Below are positions 59,016 to 64,000 of a DNA stretch of 64,000 nucleotides, piece by piece. The notes under the pieces were generated by a model. It saw nothing but the letters and a program-made list of their open reading frames with translations, made no database searches and was not told the origin of the DNA. This stretch comes from Hormiphora californensis (lineage: Eukaryota; Ctenophora; Tentaculata; Cydippida; Pleurobrachiidae), in NCBI GenBank assembly GCA_020137815.1, contig CM035357.1, forward strand, positions 3,244,528 through 3,308,527. Reading direction: 5' to 3'. A program made the translations under genes and the position numbers. Positions within the stretch are counted from its first letter, which is position 1. Every line of letters starts with the position of its first letter.

Positions 59016-59319
59016 AGAGAGGCAGAGAGAGAGAGAGAGAGAGATGAGAGAGAGAGAGAAGAGGGGGGAGAGAGGGAGAGAGAGGAGAGAGAGAGAGGGA
59101 GAGAGAGAGAGAGGAGACGATAGAGAGAGAGAGAGAAGAGGAGAGATGAGAGAGAGAGGGGAGAGAGAGAGAGAGAAGGGAGCTAGAGAGGGAGAGAGGA
59201 GGAGAGAGAGGGGAGAGAGAGAGAGATATGAGCGAGATATGAGAGAGAGATATAAGTCATATATAGCTCTCTCGAGGAGATCGCAGTATCCAGCCACTCT
59301 TTTGCTCCCCACCTTTCTA

Positions 59320-59377
<58 letters not shown>

Positions 59378-62243
59378 ACCTCTTTCTCTGTTGTGCAAAT
59401 CCGACACGTACAGCTCTGGCATTTGACAGCAGATACTGTTACAGTAGCTCGACCGGTGCGGGGTTCATCGCTCAACTATTGCTCAGCTATTAAAGAGTCC
59501 ATTGCTCAGCTATATCCATTTCTAGCGACTATTTCCGTTGATATAGCACGTGGCCCGGCCATGCCGCATCATTGCAATGCATTGCTTGGGTTTTCCTTAA
59601 AAGTTGAGCAACAACAAAAACTATAATTTTACTGCTATCCTTTGCGAAATTGTTGAACATCTGATACCACATTTAAACAAAGTTCAGGATTAATCTACAG
59701 TATGTCTGAAATGGTTCCAATCTTTGCTTTGTGCACCACTGGGGTACTGGCAATCAGCTACATGGTCAACATTTGAAAACATAAAAAGAAGAACTCTCTC
59801 CGGAAAAGCTGTACATCATTATCCACGTCCTGGATGTCTTGGTTCTGATCCTGGTTACCATTGGTTACGGATTTCAGAATCCAACCCAAGAAATAATTAT
59901 GAGTATGGCCCGACTGATAATATTTTGTGCTGGGATATGGACAGTGGCTCTCTGTACAGTTCGCCTCATTGTCATTGCCAGCCCCTTCTACCAAATCAAA
60001 AAGAAGCTATTTTGGATGGGCAGCATTGTTACCATGCTGATCTACGTTTCAGCAACCTGTGCTGCCATACAGTTGACAACAATTCCAGGTGACCCCGCAA
60101 CTACATACAAGAATTACCTGATAATAACCGTCACGATGCCCTTTCCCATCATGTCCACTCTGTTTAGTACAGCCCTGGCAATTTTCATCCTGCTGAGGAA
60201 GCCCAACCCGGAAGTTCCGATATCACCTGAAAAAAGGCGAGCATCCTGGAACATCATCCTTGTCACCATAGTTTACTTTTTCTACTACCTCTCCCACCTC
60301 TCAGTCTACATAGCCCTCTATATAACCTCATCTGAGGCCCACCCGACGGTGGTGGGCCTCTCCATCTTCGCCTGGTCCAGCTATATCTTCCACTCCTTTA
60401 TCACGCCCTGCCTTGTCATCAGAAATGAGATCAAAGAATTAGGAACGAGGCTGGTTAACCGCTGTAAACCCACAAACACTGTCGTACCAGCTGAGAGGTC
60501 ATCTCATGGTAGTGGGTTACCGAAAACAGCATCTACTTCTACTTGAGATTAGAGATACACCTGGTTTAATTCACCAGCACGTTACAACTTACATCCCCTT
60601 TTGTTGTTGCTAAGGTGTTGAAATGGTGTTGCTATTATAGAAACAGATATCTTGCCAAGCTATTATTATTATTGCCTAGCTAGACTGTGTTTTGTTAGAA
60701 CATAACAATATCATTACAGCTGAATTTCCAAATTTTAACTTTCCCGCTGAACGGTTGATTATATGATGATGATTGATTCAATTTTTCTGTTTCAATTTCA
60801 AACTCGATGTTTCCTTAGTTCCCATCTTATCCCTCCATCCAACTCACGCAAAATACAAACAAATAGGCAGGCTAAAAAAAATAAAAATGCAGGCTATTAG
60901 GGAGAAGGGATCCAACTTCTCCATCGATAAAACCGCGTCCATTTAGTTGGTGTTTCTAGTAAGTAGGGACCTATTGGAACCTACTAGAAATTGAATTAGA
61001 CAACAAGTATGCACCAAAATGTCAACATATTATCCTGGCTAATATAACATTTCTCGGTTCCCCTCAGGTTCGCTATTGGGTGGGGCGCTGCTTCGTGCCT
61101 TGTGTTACTGTAACGTAGTGAACAAAGCTGTGAAATCTGGACACACTCTACACTCTCGAATATTGGTTGTCAAAGGTGGGTTTTTTTGGATTTCATATTA
61201 TACTTTCCGTACTTTTTTAGTTCTTGGTAACATGTTGGTAACATGAAACATGTGTTAGAAACATGTTTCTCAGAGGGGACGGGGCTAAAATCACATTACG
61301 AAGATATTTGTTGATGCTGCGTCAGGTCCTAATTAATTATTATGTCTCATTTGTTTTGAATTCAGTACTGAATTACCGTGTATTTCTTTGATTATTATGT
61401 CTCATTTCTCAAAGTCACTAATTCTTTCTTCAGGTTCTCCTGATGGTCGGGGCCAGTACATGACCATTATGAATGCCATATTTGCTGCTCAGAAAAACAA
61501 GATTGCCATCGATTCCGTTGTACTGGGAGAGGAGAGTACTTATCTGGAACAGGTTAGATCTCATCTGGGTTTTGGGTAGTGAGAGAAATTGAGTGCAGTT
61601 TTATACCACCTCATGCGTTGCGTAGAGTTAATTTATGAAAATACGCTTGATCGGATTTAACTCTGCTTACTTTTTAGGCGAGTGAGATAACGGGTGGAAC
61701 ATATCTTCGAGTCTCGGACCACAGTACACTAACGCAATACCTGCTTAGCGTCTTCCTGATGGCTATTGAGTTCCGGAAAACATTCAACATCCCACCTCCA
61801 AATAAGGTAATGTTCAACATCCCACCTCCAAATAAGGTAATATACAACTGTATATTCAACTGGTAAAGATAGGGTAAACACTGTAATCCTAGTGTAGCCA
61901 TGTTTCCATAGTGTAGCTCTTGGTTAATTAAACCGAGAGTTACACTAGTATGGAAACAGCGTTTTACCGCTCACTTCTAACTAGTCAGTAGTCACTATTT
62001 GAATTTTCTGTCTGAAATTAATCCATGCAACAATCCTCGTATTTTCAGGTTGATTTTAGAGCAGCTTGTCAGTGCCATGGCACAATGTTGGATACTGGGT
62101 TCGTATGTTCCGTCTGTATGACAGTGTACTGTTCCTTCCGGGCAATTTGTCAGTCTTGTAACGCTCACTTTAAATTGAGAACAGCGGTCAAGAAAGTCAA
62201 GAAGACAGCCGGGAAACGAAAACTTGAAAATGGGAAAAGTTGA
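47197..62243 (+). CDS. GTF2H3: GTF2H3 (TFB4/p34), TFIIH core subunit (6 exons)
   Basis: p34 is a core TFIIH subunit in transcription initiation and nucleotide-excision repair. Exons: 47197-47337, 47650-47836, 61068-61175, 61434-61552, 61678-61806, 62049-62243; phases compatible, 292 aa (human 308). It starts MSTSESELLVVLVDLHPVWW, the family vWA-like N-terminus (ELNLLVIVVDANPIWW in human). Then come LLGGALLRALCY, SRILVVKGSPDGRGQYMTIMN with IFAAQK, ASEITGGTYLRV, and PPPNKVDFRAACQCH. The C-terminal C4 zinc finger is CQCH..GFVCSVCMTVYCSF..ICQSCNAHF, followed by a Lys-rich tail. Intron 2 is 13.2 kb, unusually long here, and contains two GPCR genes and many transposons. The exon 2 acceptor is triplicated and the exon 5 donor duplicated (see findings). 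Confidence 0.93.
47537..47675 (+). repeat. Three tandem copies of the GTF2H3 exon 2 acceptor and first 24-26 exon bases
   Basis: CAG followed by GTTGCTGTATACGGTTACCT occurs with exon starts at 47537, 47593 and 47650. The first two copies continue CCACTAA, giving an immediate in-frame stop, so only the third supports the protein. Confidence 0.9.
47846..47899 (-). repeat. Two copies of the GTGTCACGTGATGCCCATATATGG motif
   Basis: 30-bp head-to-tail repeat starting 10 nt after the exon 2 donor of GTF2H3. It is the reverse complement of the motif at 5606-5722. Confidence 0.8.
48296..48831. repeat. Dispersed repeat, copy 1 (copy 2 at about 58738-59397)
   Basis: About 200 bp (from TTTTAATATCTCTCTCAGAT through CTGTCTTGGCAG) match 58750-58900 closely. 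Each copy is followed by a GA/CT-rich stretch ending CTCTTTCTCTGTTGTGCAA. In this copy a poly-G MITE follows directly. Confidence 0.8.
48832..49653. mobile_element. Poly-G-terminated MITE, second copy of the 5927-6757 family
   Basis: Near-identical to 5927-6757 through the whole length, including the GGCCGGCTGAAG end and the CTTCAGCCGGCC end, in the same orientation. No matching 8-bp TSD is visible, so its flanks have been rearranged. Confidence 0.85.
49803..50526. mobile_element. hAT-like non-autonomous element, 724 bp (copy 2, inverted)
   Basis: Reverse complement of 9478-10201 with the same ends, CCCGGTGGCAC/GTGCCACCGGG. The 8-bp target duplication TTACCAAG is at 49795-49802 and 50527-50534. 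Confidence 0.9.
50769..51077 (-). CDS. Partial secreted-type domain resembling F5/8C or fucolectin modules
   Basis: A minus-strand frame of 102 codons contains GLTQRDQIYTFLCHSKGDAVRLHKASG and HSITFADIIVD. The order (C...GDAVRL.K.....ITF.EI.V) resembles the last strands of fucolectin/F5-8C galactose-binding-like domains. No complete domain, signal peptide or splice structure could be traced. It lies inside GTF2H3 intron 2 on the opposite strand and may be an isolated fragment. Identification is inference. Confidence 0.3.
   Translation of the reverse strand: MVSVFANGTSQKLCGTLQISSGLTQRDQIYTFLCHSKGDAVRLHKASGHSITFADIIVDTNNGKYTTVQSKDTNTQTPSEDQTTACHTPNFRNNQPKVYIYC
51703..53045 (+). mobile_element. 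Helitron, 1,343 bp, non-autonomous
   Basis: It begins TCATACTA and ends CTACTAG (CTRR type). A 6-bp hairpin GCCCGT/ACGGGC at about 53020-53038 lies 7 nt from the end. It sits between A and T (GTTCAAA | TTTTATT). The sister transposon at 54107-55241 keeps the uninterrupted GTTCAAATTTTATT. Interior: two 72-bp direct repeats (about 51720-51792 and 52447-52519), a ~37-bp minisatellite AAGACCCTCTCAAAGGCAAA (about 52134-52310), and a short ORF remnant at 52587. Confidence 0.9.
52587..52733 (+). pseudogene. Possible truncated Helitron replicase/helicase N-terminus
   Basis: 48 aa, Arg/Ala-rich (RQRLYRSRRSAAVREQAREY), ending in a stop. Its composition and charged helix resemble the N-terminal leader of Helitron Rep-helicase ORFs. 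No HUH or helicase motif is present. Assignment rests mainly on its place inside a Helitron. Confidence 0.35.
54107..55241. mobile_element. Motif-array TIR transposon, copy 2 (intact, 1,135 bp)
   Basis: The termini ATGGTCACGGTCAAAAAGTC and its inverse are complete, with AT flanking each end. The interior carries about a dozen GTGGATAA/TTATCCAC and about fourteen CTCAACC/GGTTGAG type motifs in both orientations. It keeps the empty Helitron site. No coding sequence. Confidence 0.85.
55580..55800. repeat. Short inverted-repeat element
   Basis: GTAGGCGGACTCTAGTGCTAA near 55582 is inverted near 55772-55800 with a 7-nt extra segment. The interior has CCCTAACCT-like strings near 55643-55670, too irregular for telomeric repeats. 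Confidence 0.55.
56386..57360 (+). CDS. Rhodopsin-like (class A) G protein-coupled receptor
   Basis: A plasma-membrane seven-helix receptor of 324 aa from ATG 56386; the frame extends upstream only with non-ATG codons. Intronless. TM1 has TGNGLVLYSS (the conserved N), TM2 LALADILYT (the conserved D), TM3 ends SAYRLKLVISPF in place of E/DRY, TM4 has the WLLAF tryptophan, TM6 FMVSWGPYLVY replaces CWxP by SWGP, and TM7 has NAFGNPFLYTLTNKRF (NPxxY as NPFLY) with a helix-8 region. Cys in VYCIIQ and ARCILSD can form the usual TM3-ECL2 disulfide. N-glycosylation site NGT at residues 2-4. Ligand unknown; TM3 lacks the acidic DRY residue, which can affect basal activity. It lies nested within GTF2H3 intron 2, same strand, near the paralogue-like gene at 59702. 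Confidence 0.88.
   Translation: MNGTTEIYGSPAQSILLAIYSFLAAFFGLTGNGLVLYSSIRYDAIQLDEVSVEFLRNLALADILYTVCASLPQFVTFASRRWVMGPVYCIIQGEIGIIPGSVNTLTVFAISAYRLKLVISPFHHISLRTARILIGFIWLLAFTPIAVVEVYRLENTFVPYIARCILSDVYQHDDARLPFMIFIGLIVFLPLFGIIATNCVLLGVALRLTSSRNNGPSRGINFNFKALLVILSLSAFFMVSWGPYLVYTFVMLKTDKAPHHFALAAFHLLLLNAFGNPFLYTLTNKRFGRYVYSLFCGMLRKRNVVAGSIPKKQSRTSSNPTTRL
57745..58160 (+). repeat. ~68-75-bp minisatellite downstream of GPCR1
   Basis: About six copies of a unit containing CAGGTCCCTCACCTCCCACT, TCCTTTCTCCCAGTATCACC and CCCTGCCACCCCTTG. One partial unit recurs at 58705-58740 after an inserted element. Confidence 0.85.
58161..58700. mobile_element. TIR element splitting the minisatellite
   Basis: The ends CGGTGCGAAATGTTG and CAACGTTTCGCACTG are imperfect inverted repeats, and minisatellite sequence resumes on the far side. 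It contains a perfect hairpin, GGGTGATATTTTCCAATGC.. with its inverse, at about 58555-58613. No ORF. Confidence 0.65.
58978..59385. repeat. GA-rich then CT-rich microsatellite block
   Basis: 58978-59250 is degenerate GA repeat and 59317-59375 CT repeat. It is the expanded equivalent of the 48520-48810 tract. The long frames are artefacts. Confidence 0.85.
59702..60546 (+). pseudogene. Second rhodopsin-like GPCR, frame-broken between TM1 and TM2
   Basis: Translation in three segments gives a plausible receptor: TM1 in one frame from ATG 59702 (VPIFALCTTGVLAISYMVN), the first intracellular loop in a second frame (ENIKRRTLS), then TM2-TM7 in a third frame to the stop at 60546. The third segment includes a TM3 end reading TVRLIVIASPF, a TM6 NIILVTIVYFFYYLSHL, and a TM7 IFHSFITPCLVIRNEI in which NPxxY is degenerate. 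Two single-base shifts about 20-30 nt apart are needed. Either the sequence has two errors or this is a recent pseudogene. It lies in GTF2H3 intron 2 about 2.3 kb after GPCR1 and ends 520 bp before GTF2H3 exon 3. Confidence 0.7.
61783..61842 (+). repeat. 30-bp tandem duplication of the GTF2H3 exon 5 donor
   Basis: TTCAACATCCCACCTCCAAA through TAAGGTAATG is repeated exactly, with offset 30. The second GT is at 61837. Using it adds ten codons in frame (VMFNIPPPNK). Confidence 0.9.
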
Positions 62244-62400
62244 AAAAAGAGAACGAGGGTTGGTTTATATTTGTATTTTTGATTGTTTTAACAATGTTTT
62301 TAATTTATTTTCCTTTTAACAAAAAGATACGTTTAAACTTGGCTCATTTCACCTTCACTTCATCCGAAACAAAAATACCCCACTCCCACTACTAGTGTTT

Positions 62401-63088
62401 ATGCTCATAAGACGGTTGGTAGTAACAACAACCACACTCCTGTCTCGGTCTCTTTCAACTCTGAACATCATGGAGCCCCAAATGACACGTTGGAATATGA
62501 GTGCAGGGGATTTGGAGAAGGGGCTGGATGAAATGCTGAAAAAGTCTCGCTCCCTCTACGATGGTGTAGCTGATCTGAAGCCTAATGAGGTAATAATTAT
62601 TAATTAATTAATTAGGGGTTGAAGCCTAATGAGGTAATAATTAATAATTAAATCATAACTACCTCATTATAATTGAATTAGGGTCTTTTTGAAATTGTGG
62701 AGAATTTGTTCTCACTCCTCTCTGTCCCTCTTCAGATGCCCTCACTCGTTGAAAAGTTAACGGAAGCTCACCGTTTTTATGATTCAGTTTCCACATTCTT
62801 CGATTTCCCCTCTCAAGTTTCCGGGGACAAGTCTGTTCGAGATGCTTGTAAGTTTTCATCTTAACCTAAACTCCAAAGAGTAAATACTCTCCCGGTCTCC
62901 AACCCCCTCTACTAACAAACTCTAAAGGTTTTGCCCTGTTTTAAACATGTTCCCTTCTATTTATCAGCGGTCGAGGCTGATAAGAAGCTATCTGAGTTCA
63001 GTGTAGAGATGAGTGCTAGGAAGGATGTGTTTGATGTTGTGTGCTCCTACCAGAATACCCAAACACCCGCTACTGCAGAATCAAAACG
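62401..63088 (+). CDS. THOP1: M3 metallopeptidase (thimet oligopeptidase/neurolysin), 5' part
   Basis: These zinc oligopeptidases cleave short peptides in cytosol and mitochondria. Three exons: 62401-62589, 62736-62847, 62968-63088; compatible phases, ending in phase 2, so the gene continues beyond the window. The start MLIRRLVVTTTTLLSRSLST resembles a mitochondrial presequence, as in neurolysin. Family match: TRWNMSAGDLEKGLDEML..SRSLYDGV (human RWDLS..), then [39 protein letters not shown], a near-exact counterpart of the human THOP1/NLN segment. The HEXXH catalytic motif lies past the end, so activity cannot be judged. ATG 62401 is only 157 bp after the GTF2H3 stop. THOP1 and NLN cannot be separated from this part. 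Confidence 0.88.
62577..62643 (+). repeat. Tandem duplication of the peptidase exon 1 donor
   Basis: GAAGCCTAATGAGGTAATAATTA occurs at 62577 and 62621. Reading to the second donor meets an in-frame TAA at once, so only the first donor is productive. Confidence 0.85.
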
Positions 63089-64000
63089 GTACGTCGGTGT
63101 AATCTAGAAATATAATCAGAAGAAGGAGAGAATCATATACGCAATGTTTCACGCGCTCTCGCCAGCCCCACCGCTCCTGGTCTGAGGGTGTCGGTTGACA
63201 CTCCTTGCATCCTCCACTGAAATTGTCCGGCCAGGGGCCGTGACAGAGTTTTGGAGCTTGGAAAATCCCAGATCAGAAGCAGTCCCTTTGGTTGAGGAGA
63301 ATTCGTTGAGCCCCCAGTCCAGACCAGGAGAAGCGGACGACTCCCAGTCAAGACTGGGAGCCGTAAGCCGCTGCGCCACGTCAAGGCTTCTCCTCATGCG
63401 AGCGGGTTGTTGTTGTTGTTGTGGTGCTGCGATTCGGACTATGCAGAGCATATCGCCTCAAACGCTCCACGGAGTCTAACTCCCGGCCTAACCAAGTAAA
63501 ACTTGGGAATTCCCTATATGAATCTGGAACTAGGTAACGTTTTGCCTTTGAGAGATTCTTGAGTTTGATTTGATCTGGAACAAGTTAACGTTTTGCCTTT
63601 GAGAGACTCTTGAGTTTGGTCTGGAACAAGGTAACGGTATCCCTTGGAGAGATTCTTGTGTTTGGTTTAGTCTGGATCAAGGTAACGTTTTTCCTTTGAG
63701 AGTGTCTTGAGTTTGGGTCTGGAATCCCGATGTATACCGTGTTTTGAATAGTCAATTACATTCACAATATAAACTTTACACAATCTGTGAACAAACAATA
63801 CGGACAGGTGAACTTACAGAATTTTGATGGATGATTGGTACCGTGATGTTGTTAATGATGAGATGAGGTATCCATTTCCATGCCAGTAGCGATGAAGATA
63901 AACAAAAAACGATCAACACAGATAAGGGGTAGGACTGAGTGTAACAGCAATAGACTATAAAATGTTCTAGAAGACAAATACAATGTAAGACATGTCTGGA
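63089..64000. other. Intron of the peptidase gene filled with repeats
   Basis: No further peptidase exon seen. About 63290-63390 on the minus strand reads TGGCGCAGCGGCTTACGGCT, an A-box-like tRNA start, so it is a likely SINE. GGAGTCTAACTCCCGGC at 63470 recurs near 4456. From 63510 on, repeats of AACGTTTTGCCTTTGAGAG and the following sequence are the reverse complement of the Helitron interior (51960-52310). The tail also matches 23260-23400. A second, inverted Helitron-related copy probably extends past the window. Confidence 0.6.

Overview
The window looks like DNA from an early-branching animal, and a sponge is my best guess. The genes are metazoan: SUZ12, ABCB10, PUM3, GTF2H3, BTF3, a thimet-oligopeptidase-like peptidase and rhodopsin-like GPCRs. 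Introns are mostly short GT-AG introns. (CT)n/(GA)n tracts and small DNA transposons fill the gaps. Species cannot be fixed from sequence alone. Every gene I can name with confidence is on the + strand.

Layout. 1-4.55 kb: microsatellites and a foldback element. 4.55-12.45 kb: an 11-exon gene with a coiled coil and a BEN-like segment. 12.5-16.9 kb: intergenic, with a mariner-like MITE and minisatellites. 16.87-22.77 kb: the 5' three exons of BTF3 (NAC beta); its intron 2 holds poly-G transposons and a ~2.9 kb tandem duplication that has copied exon 3. 23.9-28.9 kb: a ~5 kb inverted satellite block built from a 32-bp unit and carrying LINE tails. 30.2-38.4 kb: a nearly complete SUZ12 gene (15 exons, all phases compatible). 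38.4-41.5 kb: transposon-rich. 41.5-45.6 kb: two intronless genes head to tail, ABCB10-like and PUM3. 47.2-62.2 kb: GTF2H3 (TFB4), whose 13.2-kb intron 2 holds two rhodopsin-like GPCR genes, a Helitron, poly-G and hAT-like MITEs and a motif-array transposon. 62.4 kb to the end: the first three exons of an M3 metallopeptidase (THOP1/NLN), running off the window.

The host genes cover chromatin repression (SUZ12), transcription and repair (GTF2H3), ribosome biogenesis (PUM3), nascent-chain handling (BTF3), mitochondrial transport (ABCB10) and peptide turnover (THOP1/NLN). They are neighbours, not an operon.

Most interesting: (1) two adjacent copies of a TIR element packed with paired GTGGATAA and CTCAACC motifs in both orientations; (2) a 1,343-bp Helitron inside one copy, with the other copy preserving the exact empty A|T site; (3) several MITEs with poly-G ends and 8-bp target duplications; (4) repeated short tandem duplications of splice sites in several genes, one of them made by a MITE insertion; (5) six X-box-like (RFX) motifs at exact 21-bp spacing in a SUZ12 intron; (6) a perfect three-stem foldback in SUZ12. 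Several single-base frame breaks (BTF3 exon copy, GPCR2, BEN segment) may be assembly errors or real decay.
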